From: Onchidella celtica
Taxonomy: Eukaryota > Mollusca > Gastropoda > Systellommatophora > Onchidiidae
Length of the DNA stretch: 64,000 nucleotides
Direction of reading: 5' to 3'
Assembly: GCA_963931925.1 (NCBI GenBank)
Contig: OZ007571.1
Location: 34,722,233-34,786,232 of the forward strand
Every line of letters starts with the position of its first letter. Within the stretch, counting starts at the first letter, position 1. Shown here piece by piece: positions 37,601 through 43,300 of this stretch. The notes below the pieces were generated by a model. The model was not told the origin of the DNA. It saw only the letters and a list, made by a program, of their open reading frames with translations, and ran no database searches. A program made the position numbers and the translations under genes.

Positions 37601-40367
37601 AGATGAGTTTGTGAACTTGAGCATAGCTACTGTTGAGTGAATCAAACTTATGTGCTATTTCCTCAGCTGCGCCTACTATGTGTTGATCTGATGTAAGGTT
37701 TCTTATGTATGTACAGATGTGTTTGGTAAGACTAGTGTGAACTGCATGCTTCAAATACTGATTACAATGGTTTCCTATCAATGAACGACTATGATATGCC
37801 TGAGGAACAATGCCGTAGCTTTCCAATATCTTATCAAGACTGCCAGTGACAGGGCCCGTTCTTTCAACTAACGGGGTTATTGTCATATTTTGAAGTTCAA
37901 CCTCATTTCGATACCTACATCTATCTGCTTCAGTCTCTGAAAAGACGAGACAGCCTTAGACAAGCGGTAGTAAAGCAATATATCTTTTTTGAAATTTTTA
38001 CACACAAATCGTCTCTGGTTAGCCTTCTTTGCTTTTTGGCTTCTCTCCCCACATGTCCGGCAAAGTTTGTTGAGACACTCTACATGCAGTTCGTAAGAGT
38101 GTTCCATTTACAAGAAGTAAAGATTTGTGGGCTACGTTTTAAAAGCCAATGCAAAACCGGACACAAGAATGCAGTACAGCACTGCGCACACACAAGAAGC
38201 AGTAATAAAAATGTCTCTAATCCACAAGTGTTTAAATAGAACGAATTAATTTTTTGCACATAATCATTCCTAACTGGTTCTTGCAACAGATGAAGGAAGA
38301 ATAAAACAAATTTATCGTTCACACTTTTAAAAAATTCACTTTTAAATTAAAAAGTCGATTCACAAATACATTTCCAATGAGTGTGAGAAAGAAGGCTGTT
38401 AGGTTCACATATGCGGGGATAGAGGCAAAGTAATGTGTGCGGGTTATACATGAGAGTCTCAGCTTTAATTTGATACCTTGCCCACCCAAGTCAGTGTATA
38501 ATTTAAAGTTTGTGCACAGTTGTAAATTCAAGCTAAATTGTCGAAATTCTACCTGACTCGCCTCACAGCGATATCGCAGAGATTTGTAAGCGGGGCCCGC
38601 TTGTCAAGCAAAATTTATGACCTCTGGCGGTCAGCCGACCGGGGTGACGGGGGTCAAACTAAGTGCGCCGCTAGGATAGTGAAACTGAACGGCCGTGCTC
38701 TACTATGTAAAGCTTCCATGTACTATGATGTTAGTTTTAGCGAGAGATTTGATTTCCAGGTCGCAGAGCACATACATGTACTGAAAAGCGGTTTTATCAA
38801 AGCAACACAATATCTCTCTAGTTACCACATCAAATAAAGACAACGACCAACAACAAAGTCGGTCATTTTCTCCGTTTTCCCTGATGAAAAACCTACAGAG
38901 GCCTTTATGCAGCATGTCCTAGTATTACATCGGAATTCATAATTACAGACAGAACGGTGTCTCAAATACACACATGGCCCCTTTCTTCTCATTTCACATG
39001 TAAACGACAACCAGCATCAAAGTAAAAGTTTCCCCAAGATTTTCCCCAGTTCGAACTTCAGACCGTCAGTACTATTACATGAGTATGACGAATAGTTGCA
39101 TCGTAATAACGTAATCTTACGATACCATTTTGTTAGATATAATAGGGATGACAAGATAGATAAACATGCGAAAATTGAGTGGAATAAAAATGTGCAAAAA
39201 AAACTATAGTTGTGGCAACCGAATAAACAAAACACGAGGAGCAGCGCTGCCCTACAATATATTGGCCTCCCGCTGGACCCGGTTTGCAGTATGTAGGCCA
39301 CAATATTGGCTTCGTGTGTCTCGCGTGTTGTGCGAGGAGGGGACTCGCAATACGTCCGTCGGTAGGTTTTTCATCAGGGAAAATGGAGAAAATGACCGAC
39401 TTTGTTGTTGGTCGTTGTCTTTGTTTGATGTGGTAATTAGAGAGAGATTCTGTGGTTTTGATTAAACCGCTTTTCAGTTCATGTATGTGCTCTATGAGCT
39501 GGAAATCAAATATCTTGCTAAAACTGACAACATAGTAGGCCTACATGGAAGCTTTACATAGTAGAGGAGGGAGAAGGCAATGCCACGATACATTAAGCGC
39601 CTGGCTTAAAAAATAATTTGTTCACCTGAATGGCTTGACTTGGGACAGAAAAAGTGCAGAGGTCTTGGGTAAATGATAAAACATGTGTTAAACGGCATGT
39701 GAATGCAGAAAATTCTTGATTATGGGCATTCCATTTAACAATAGAACTCACTGCATATCATCACAAGTACTTTATCCAAATATCATAGGGGTCACTTACA
39801 ATTTATCCACCACTATTGTTGTTATTGCGTCCTAAAGTAAACATGATACATGTGTTCAAAAGGACCGATTGACCCGACCGCCGAGGTTATCGGCTGACTG
39901 GCTGCTGGCTATCCCCGCACGTGGACAAGTTCACTCAACGTGGGATGAGGGTTAACATGTCATAATCTATGATAACCAATTCTATGCCACGGTATTCATA
40001 TCATGAATTTTTCTTTTTGTGTAGTTCCCTAACCTTAATAGTTTTTAGCATGTTCAGATTTGTCAAGAATGTTTTCCCAGAGGCGCAGCAGACAGTGCAT
40101 TAAAAGATTCTTCAGTTTTTTTCTGTTTTTTATATGTACCAGAATCAAGGGCGATTAGATGTTCAGAGCAAACCCAATTTTTTATTGTAAATATTCATTT
40201 TTTCAGCGTCTGACCATATGGTTCCATCTGAAAGACAGACAGCTGATGTAATAGCGGAAGCAAATGAAGACGAGTCTCTCCAAGCCTCTGCTGCTGTGAA
40301 TCAAAACAGCAAAACTAAAGGAAAGAAAAGTAGAAAGACCAAGTTTTCCGGTTGTAAACAGTCCTGA
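10364..40367 (+). CDS. STK11: Serine/threonine kinase 11 (LKB1), nine coding exons, complete
   Basis: LKB1 is the master kinase that, with STRAD and MO25, phosphorylates the activation loop of AMPK and related kinases to control energy balance and polarity. Exons: 10364-10692, 22357-22440, 24317-24406, 24915-25047, 25741-25877, 26528-26655, 28651-28708, 29552-29772 and 40207-40367. All junctions are GT-AG and in phase, giving 446 residues (human 433). An in-frame TAA lies just upstream of the ATG. Visible motifs are the glycine loop GEGSYGKV (69-76), K91, helix-C E111, HKDIKPGN (D189), DLG (D207, the family's variant of DFG), the activation segment [14 protein letters not shown], and [12 protein letters not shown]. 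The C-terminus is FSGCKQS, with a prenylatable Cys at 443. The frame shows no breaks. Introns 1 and 8 are swollen by transposons. The 3' UTR end cannot be placed. Confidence 0.97.
10740..10944. mobile_element. 205-bp hAT-like MITE (copy 1)
   Basis: The terminal inverted repeats are 27 bp, perfect, beginning GGCACTCCTTAAGAG at both ends (10740-10766 and 10918-10944). Flanking octamers are gtgtctct and ctgtctct, 7 of 8 identical, as for an 8-bp hAT-type target duplication. No coding capacity. The internal core is nearly identical, in inverse orientation, to part of the element at 53397-53602. It lies in STK11 intron 1. Confidence 0.85.
11010..11691. mobile_element. Non-autonomous element with 20-bp inverted ends and C/G tracts
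   Basis: TACTCTAAGGTTCCAAATAA at 11010-11029 is found inverted and perfect at 11672-11691. Just inside both ends lie poly-G (left) or poly-C (right) tracts. The interior has a CT run near 11373-11397 and several TAGATCTAG words. No target duplication is certain and no protein is encoded. I cannot assign a superfamily. Confidence 0.7.
11692..12966. other. STK11 intron 1 sequence without recognised element
   Basis: I see no gene here. Around 11845-11935 is a C-rich patch with repeated cccgaaat-type words, probably an old dispersed repeat. A short AGT microsatellite lies near 12425-12443. Confidence 0.5.
12967..15185. mobile_element. Harbinger-like inverted-repeat element split by a solo LTR
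   Basis: The outer ends are imperfect inverted repeats of about 90 bp: 12967-13058 (GCCCTATTACACGTTACGAT) and 15090-15185 (inverse, GGTCCTATTAGACATTCAGA). Both contain GGCTGTGC.TACGACTAATC. The candidate target duplication is TTA, as in PIF/Harbinger elements. Removing the LTR at 13206-14856 leaves about 560 bp, so the element is non-autonomous. Short open frames inside look random. Confidence 0.7.
13206..14856 (-). mobile_element. Solo LTR, 1651 bp, TSD GCATG
   Basis: The sequence starts TGTCACAAAG and ends in the inverse of TGTAACGAAA. It is flanked by a perfect 5-bp duplication, gcatg (13201-13205 and 14857-14861). The minus orientation is inferred: read that way, a TATA-like tatatatt near 14605 lies about 250 bp from the start, and aataaa near 13330 lies close to the end. 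No internal retroelement genes are present, so it is a solo LTR left by recombination. It sits inside the Harbinger-like element. Confidence 0.8.
15460..16589 (+). mobile_element. Solo LTR, 1130 bp, TSD TTCTG
   Basis: The ends are TGTCAC and GTGACA, inside a perfect 5-bp duplication, ttctg (15455-15459 and 16590-16594). A TATA-like acatatatag lies near 16330 and aataaa at 16493-16498, both in the order expected for a plus-strand LTR. There is no gag or pol, so this is a solo LTR. It is not obviously the same family as the LTR at 13206-14856. Lies in STK11 intron 1. Confidence 0.85.
17045..17630 (+). repeat. Diverged tandem duplication (two units)
   Basis: Two copies in the same direction share, in the same order, actcagcagtt.attgc, ggtcaca.ccttgtag, ccc.catttt-like blocks and aaatctggc.atgaga.gcatt. 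Unit 1 is about 17047-17265 and unit 2 about 17365-17625. They differ by many substitutions and an inserted C-rich block in unit 2. Non-coding. Confidence 0.6.
17870..20530. repeat. Degenerate repeat block built on a GTCACxGTAACGTCC motif
   Basis: The word TGTAACGTCC(A/G)(A/G)CAC and close variants recur near 18890, 19083, 19454, 19639, 19816 and 20168, and inverted near 18690 and 20000. A longer inverted match links gtatatgggtcaatgccaaa near 18289 with its reverse near 20270. It ends in a 16-base G run at 20452-20467. It could be an old inverted-repeat transposon or a decayed satellite. The open frames inside are not convincing genes. Confidence 0.5.
19329..19885 (+). repeat. Three tandem units of about 180-190 bp
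   Basis: The units start at about 19329, 19519 and 19699 with aaattatct.ggct. Each carries attatgtccatt, atttaca and taatttttgtagtccca. Each has two AATAAA-like hexamers near its 3' side. The copies differ by roughly one base in ten. Part of the larger degenerate block. Confidence 0.8.
21017..21783. mobile_element. TTAA-flanked MITE, 767 bp
   Basis: The flanks are TTAA at 21013-21016 and 21784-21787. The ends are CCCTCACCCTGCG and CCCATACCCTGCG (inverse of the right end). The words ggtcactgacc at 21140-21151 and 21735-21746 add a subterminal palindrome. The interior has no transposase. TTAA duplication and CCC termini fit piggyBac-type elements. Lies in STK11 intron 1. Confidence 0.8.
22476..23101 (-). 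mobile_element. piggyBac-like non-autonomous element, 626 bp, with transposase N-terminus remnant
   Basis: CTCACTTGATCC forms perfect inverted ends directly against TTAA (22472-22475 and 23102-23105). A minus-strand open frame (22845-22513) begins [12 protein letters not shown] and continues with an acidic Ser/Asp/Glu stretch. This is the typical start of piggyBac-derived transposases, followed here by unrelated residues. The element lies 35 bp after STK11 exon 2. Its right end also holds duplicated gggatccgg words. Confidence 0.8.
24915..25047 (+). CDS. STK11: STK11 exon 4: catalytic loop and DLG motif
   Basis: This exon encodes residues 168-212. It carries HKDIKPGN with the catalytic base D189 and metal-binding N194, then ITDLGVAE with D207. 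DLG in place of DFG is normal for LKB1 and does not mean the kinase is dead. The next exon (25741-25877) carries the activation segment. That exon ends at ACACT with donor gtacgt, because the alternative donor four bases later would break the LYNITTG frame. Confidence 0.95.
27515..27810 (+). repeat. Dispersed intronic repeat, copy 1
   Basis: The blocks acaaaatatttagaggaatt, cacatggaggcaggtctgac and gtt.tgaattctgaaacaac recur near 59035-59110 (left part) and 63355-63560 (right part). All are in the same orientation as the host genes. No coding potential. The family is unknown. Confidence 0.65.
27955..28199 (+). repeat. Local direct duplication, period about 178 bp
   Basis: The block beginning gtcgaaacaaaacaaa and running through aggcaggagggaggc to agcattattcgat occurs at 27955-28021 and 28133-28199 with very few differences. 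The duplication is recent. It sits inside what looks like an insertion into the dispersed repeat, because that repeat's flank seems to resume near 28345. Confidence 0.75.
28852..29409. mobile_element. TTAA-type MITE, 558 bp, with acgt-rich subterminal repeats
   Basis: The left flank is TTAA (28848-28851) followed by CCCCTTTGAC. The right end is the inverse, CCCCTTCGTT, next to TAA, so the right TTAA seems to have lost one T. The interior left part repeats words like gtacg.cat and gacgt.cc.ggtacg. It is non-autonomous and piggyBac-like by its ends. Lies in STK11 intron 7. The open frame at 29593-29066 crosses an STK11 exon on the other strand and is not a gene. Confidence 0.6.
31562..31800 (+). 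pseudogene. Broken C-terminal part of the CAC-transposon protein (copy A)
   Basis: Conceptual translation gives [23 protein letters not shown], then continues in a shifted frame as [10 protein letters not shown] and LAKRETR. This matches the copy B protein block [13 protein letters not shown]...YGFG...[18 protein letters not shown] in the same order. A one-base shift after GFG and a later stop break it. The LINE lies immediately downstream. Confidence 0.75.
31810..35137 (-). mobile_element. Full-length RTE-like LINE with 13-bp TSD
   Basis: A 3.3-kb insertion is flanked by a perfect 13-bp duplication, gagtactgaccac (31797-31809 and 35138-35150). On the minus strand it has a roughly 0.2-0.3 kb leader, one long open frame for endonuclease plus reverse transcriptase, and a 3' end made of TAG repeats. 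One ORF, almost no 3' UTR and a microsatellite tail are typical of RTE-type elements. The clade is my inference. It is inserted into copy A, so it is the youngest layer of the nest. Confidence 0.9.
31824..34826 (-). CDS. LINE endonuclease-reverse transcriptase, intact open frame
   Basis: This is a single polyprotein for target-primed retrotransposition. The open frame extends upstream to 34925, but that codon is GTG. The first ATG is at 34826, giving 1000 residues. The N-terminal apurinic-like endonuclease shows [24 protein letters not shown] and SDHHLV. The reverse transcriptase follows with [40 protein letters not shown] (near 32600) and YLGSII. The C-terminus has [12 protein letters not shown] and [11 protein letters not shown], as common in invertebrate elements. 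The stop TAG is the first unit of the terminal TAG array. There are no internal stops, so the copy is young and possibly active. It is antisense to STK11. Confidence 0.93.
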   Translation of the reverse strand: MNASSESRKETASRMKEELNTAKTKTRIGYWNVRTMYESGKLAQVTSEMRRYNLHILGVSESRWTGSGRIKTSTGETVLYSGREDDQHHEGVAIILKKGLDKCLLEWKPVNSRLMRMRMKGRHTNITVIQCYAPTNENDNTDKDDFYEQLQGEMDMTPRHDLIIVMGDLNAKVGKDDINYERVMGKHGTGTRNDNGERLVDFCALNNLVIGGTLFTHREIHKLTWNSPNGRDKNQIDHLMINGMWRRSLLDVKVKRGADVASDHHLVAALIKIKLNKTGVKTSKQRHLNIQKLRDASVRNAFNIQVKNRFQALRESDKNNPKERGIDSEWKRVTTVYTESSVACLGFNEKGKSKEWIQQRTWDVIEERKVMKKKLLQVKSERLKERYQHSYTELNKKVKRLVKKDKREAMEQLAADAEEAAARGEQGKLHKITKRICGKYGGRPSVPIKDKNGKLLTTEREQDTRWTEHFQELLNRPPPEDRIIIQDAAEDLDINIDPPKKEEIVAAIKSLKNSKAPGKDNLTAELFKADPDQSATILQPLFTAIWEAEAVPKSWNEGRIVKIPKKGALSDCNNWRGITLLSIPSKILAKIIVQRMSDAVDKTLRKEQAGFRKGKGCIDQIFTLRNIIEQCSEWQRQLYVNFVDFEKAFDSIHRESIWRILRHYGIPSKLVELIKSFYKNFSCSVGNSDASFEVKTGVRQGCVMSTILFNLVIDWIMRKTTEDAPRGIRWTLFDNLEDLDFADDLALLSHSHQHMQDKTQRLHNFGCKVGLRISQKKTEIMTLNVDTPAPVQVDDKNLTTTDKFKYLGSIIRPEGGTKEDIQSRLGNARAVFQSMSNIWKSTQYGINTKIRLYQSCVLSTLLYGSECWRMTEGDLAKLSSFHTTCLRRILRIFWPNKISNQELLRRCKQEEIANIITKRRWRWLGHVLRKEANSITKTALQWTPEGRRKRGRPKATWRRTIEAEMKSFNHSWGTLAKMAQDRQGWRSFVAALSTSGCNRK
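35928..36609 (-). mobile_element. piggyBac-like MITE, 682 bp, nested in the foldback element
   Basis: TTAA flanks at 35924-35927 and 36610-36613. Ends CCACTAGAT and CCATTAGAT (inverse). The right foldback arm lacks this sequence at the matching place (gcttaatgtatcg). Thirteen extra bases after the right TTAA remain unexplained. A minus-strand open frame (36420-36193) reads [15 protein letters not shown] and then an acidic Asp/Glu stretch, reminiscent of piggyBac transposase N-termini. It also contains several overlapping TAGATCTAG words. Confidence 0.72.
37248..37886 (-). CDS. C-terminal part of the CAC-transposon protein, RAG1/Transib/Chapaev-like signature
   Basis: There are 212 codons from the first ATG. 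The frame stays open about 40 bases further upstream, as far as an AG that could be a splice acceptor. Visible segments are [18 protein letters not shown] (24-41), then a helical region, [18 protein letters not shown] (121-138), [12 protein letters not shown] (151-162) and a basic tail ending RKRKKMKE. The H-x4-H pair (133, 138), about 20 residues and then E-x3-E (155, 159) parallel the H-x4-H...E-G-N-E region of the RAG1 catalytic core and the H...SEEAQE region of Chapaev transposases. The two catalytic Asp regions are not seen, so this copy is probably internally deleted. Family assignment is inference. Confidence 0.65.
   Translation of the reverse strand: MTITPLVERTGPVTGSLDKILESYGIVPQAYHSRSLIGNHCNQYLKHAVHTSLTKHICTYIRNLTSDQHIVGAAEEIAHKFDSLNSSYAQVHKLISHTDKIDPSEYDAIETKIATYLKLYRRFFPNTVTPKEHMLEHHCLPFIRTYGFGLGLLGEQGGELIHFSLAKIERRTVGIKGKGKQLKATVEAHRLQNASALRTLIPETRKRKKMKE
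37960..38107 (-). CDS. N-terminal zinc-motif segment of the CAC-transposon protein
   Basis: A minus-strand frame begins [20 protein letters not shown] and continues with basic residues to [14 protein letters not shown]. LCRxCG followed by a later Cys resembles the zinc-binding segment of the RAG1 N-terminal region (LCRVCG). Such segments are known without a RAG1 core in a mollusc transposon described from Aplysia (N-RAG-TP, recalled). The link to the downstream frame needs a splice or a frameshift near 37940-37960. The 3' limit given is approximate. Confidence 0.5.
38702..39566. repeat. Inner part of the foldback arms and loop
   Basis: 38702-38896 and 39363-39566 are inverted copies of each other. 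Both hold gtaaagcttccatgta and ccaacaacaaagtcggtcat (inverse in the right copy). They surround a 466-bp loop with no coding content. The arms differ at about one base in ten. Confidence 0.85.
40207..40367 (+). CDS. STK11: STK11 last exon: regulatory tail with CaaX-like end
   Basis: Phase joins the G of 29772 to CG here, giving residue 394 and then 52 residues to TGA. The middle is hydrophilic. The end is basic, [14 protein letters not shown]. Vertebrate LKB1 ends with a farnesylated Cys four residues from the end and a PKA/RSK serine two residues before it. Here S441 and C443 keep exactly that spacing. This confirms the exon even though 10.4 kb of intron precedes it. Confidence 0.93.
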
Positions 40368-43300
40368 CAGCAGCACATACCCTGTAGAGCAGCTCGGAGT
40401 TTTAATTACCTCAACATAGGCTGTTATTCCTTGACAGACTCAATGCTGTACGAACCACTGTTAAAACTGGGCTTTTATATGTGGTTTCATTTTCGTCTTC
40501 TTTGTTTCGTATGTTTTTGTATTGTTGAAGGCAGTCAAGCAGGGGGAAAACATTTTTTTAAAAGAAATACAGTACATTAAAATAGAAGTCGAAGACCTTA
40601 TGATTGTTGTTGGGTATTGTGTTCCTTACATTTGCATTGCTTTGGTTAATTTGTACTTGCTATTTTTCAAGATTGAATTTACTATTATTTGATGGAGCTT
40701 TTGGTGCATCATGTATGTGCTTTCTCAGATGTGGAGCATCGTTCATTTTCTCCAAAGCATTATCACATCTTTATCACTTCTAGTTTTATTTTCTTTTTGT
40801 CTGTATTGACAGGAATTGGAAAAGTAATTATCATATGTTTTTACATCTGTTAATTTTTTATTTATTTTTAGAACATCACATTAGTACAGGCCAATTATCT
40901 TAAGCACTTCTGCAAGTTTGTCGTCAGTTTTGCTTGATTTTGTTATTCTGCAGCAATGGATCAAGCTTAGATTGATAATTCACAGTATTCAGACATCACC
41001 TTCACTTCGTAGATCTGAAAAATCCGGCAGGCCTAGATCTGGTTTCAATAAATTAGCAACCTTGATCATATTTTCAGCATGTGACCAGATATAAATATCA
41101 AACTTACCAGATCAGAAATAATTGGAGGATAATCTAGATGAAGTTTTCAGCAACTGTGAAGATATGGAACATGATATACATCGAGGAAGGCTGTCTGTAG
41201 ATGAAGCAGATGCCTTGTCAGTATCGGAAGTAAATTCATTAGTCGATAATAGACATCTATGTCTGGGTTTTGTCTTTTCATTTAGTTTACCTAAATGTTT
41301 TCGGTTGTTTTTTTTTCATCGGAAGCTTTCTTGCCGGTTTTTTTCCTTTGAAATAGATTGTTGTTTTTAAATTTTAATTGGAAGGATGCGGTGAAAACAA
41401 ATAAAGGGGAAGGGGTATCCTTCAGCGTCAAAAATAACTTTAAGTGCCGTAAATGGAGTATTGGAGAAAATATGATGTAATTATCAATTGTGATGTAATA
41501 ATCGTTTTGGGGACAGAAAAGTATATTGGGAGTTTTTGTTTTTTTTTAAATGTGCAACGGACAAGAAAGTTTTTTAAATTTTATTTTTGTTCAAGACATC
41601 TTTTAAATAAGACTTGTATTCCAAGGTTTGTTTGCTACAGTGGTGTTGTACAGTGCAAGTTGCATAGTATTTTATATGAGATTTGGTAAATTTTTTATAT
41701 AGGGCCAACATTCATGATTTGCTGCCACATTGTTGTTGATCTTGTTGACATTCTCTTAAGTCAGTTGTGTAGCTATTCTGTTTTCTGCCTTTCACTACTA
41801 ACTGGAAAAAAGAAATGTTTGGCAGTTGCCTTGGATTCTCGTATTTTTTCTCATGTTGCTCGAGTTCTTTAATTTTGATCAAACTATTCATGTTTCTTCC
41901 CTAAGAATACATTTTACAACAGTGATGTTTGTGGTATGCATGTATTCGTATATATCAAGGGAGAAAGATTTTAGGTATAGAACCACCTAAATCACCGGTT
42001 TCATGATAAAGGGACGATTAGATAACCACAGCTGCAAAACAAAAAGATGAATGTTTAACTTTATGACAAAGTTTTATTTTTTTGTGGTTATTAGATGTAT
42101 TTTGTGGGGATTGTTACTCTACCAGAGCAATTTTGTTAAATCTCATTTAGTTTTTGCGAGTATGATGAAAAGGCGAGAAATGGATAATGAGAGTAGCAAA
42201 ATATTTTCACAATTAACTTTCTCGCAACACTGATTTTGGCTGTGTTCGCCCCTTCGTTTTACAGCGAAGTTCAGCGTTCACGTCTTCGTTGTGCAGCTGT
42301 TGATATCAATTTGTTCCTTCATCATGAAACCAATGAAATGTTAGGATATTGATGGAATGGCCAAAAAAAAAAAAAAATGTCCAGAATTTTTAATTTTTGT
42401 GGTGAAAAATTAATGTTTTACAGATTTTATGTTTTGTGAGACTGTACTTTGAAGGATCAGGCTTGTACATGGGCATTTCCAATTAGGGGTGAAAGCCTAG
42501 GGCTTTTGGTCCCTATTTCCTTTTCATTCTCATGGCTGTAGCTTAAACAACATTCTGATTTCCCTCACTAGGATCGTCAATTCTAGTGAGAGCTATTTTG
42601 AGCAAATAAGGCTATTTAATAGGTATTAGGCATTTTAGATATAGGTTCCATCAATAGAACAAGGGTGTAATGATAAGTGGTGATCTGTCATTTCTGTAAA
42701 CGTTTAATATCCCTTTTCATTACAGAGAGGGTACATTAGAGACAAAGTTAAGGCCTTTTTTGGAGTGACAATTTGTGTGTATCGATAGAATACAGCAAGA
42801 AATTAGTTAAGTTGAACATAACTCACAGGTAAGGGGTTCAAAACACCTCCTGCACAATGATCAGGGGCTCTGACAGCCGTGTTGTGTCAGCTGATAAATC
42901 TTGACATATAAATGTAATGAAGAAAGTCTGTAGAATCCATTCCATACAAAAGATTTTAGACATGATTCTTATTTTCTTGATATAATAAAAGTTAATAACT
43001 TAAGATGAAAAGGAGTGACACACTTAACTCCTTTCTGTGAAAAGGATTTATAAAGCCACCAAGTGTGTTACATTATTGTTCAGCTGCAGTGTGTCCGGTC
43101 TAACGGAGTTCATTTTTTTTGTTTTCTTTATTTTGTTGATTCATTAGCAGAAAGAGGGTCCAATAATCTGGCCGTCTTTCACATGGAGGGACTGTTCCAT
43201 GTGATAACTCTAGAAAAATGTAAATAAATTAAATGTTCATAGTGCAGCCGTGTTAACGCAAATTACTGGGCTTCTGCATACAAAGAAATATACCAAGTTG

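Larger units (their letters stand above)
36657..38697 (-). mobile_element. CAC-ended transposon, copy B, 2041 bp
   Basis: The ends are CACGGCTGTTC and CACGGCCGTTC (inverse). The 4-bp duplication is CTCT (36653-36656 and 38698-38701). The empty site ctccctcctctactatg is intact in the right foldback arm near 39565. A perfect shared block, AGCGGCGCACTTAGTTT, lies 7 bp after the heptamer at the left end and 18 bp after it at the right end. Measured to CACTTAGTT, the spacers are 14 and 25. It encodes, on the minus strand, a zinc-motif segment and a longer C-terminal segment. Confidence 0.85.
30289..39951. mobile_element. TTAA foldback element, 9.66 kb, hit by four later insertions
   Basis: TTAA flanks both sides (30285-30288 and 39952-39955). 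The ends read CCCTCGTCACACGTTGA and CCCTCATCCCACGTTGA (inverse). The right arm, 39951 down to 39363, matches in order 30289-30504, 35763-35927, 36627-36656 and 38702-38896. The gaps between these four blocks are the later insertions: transposon A, a piggyBac-like MITE and transposon B. Without them the element is about 1.7 kb, with arms of about 0.6 kb and a 466-bp loop (38897-39362). It fills most of STK11 intron 8. It has no transposase of its own, so it is non-autonomous. Confidence 0.85.
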
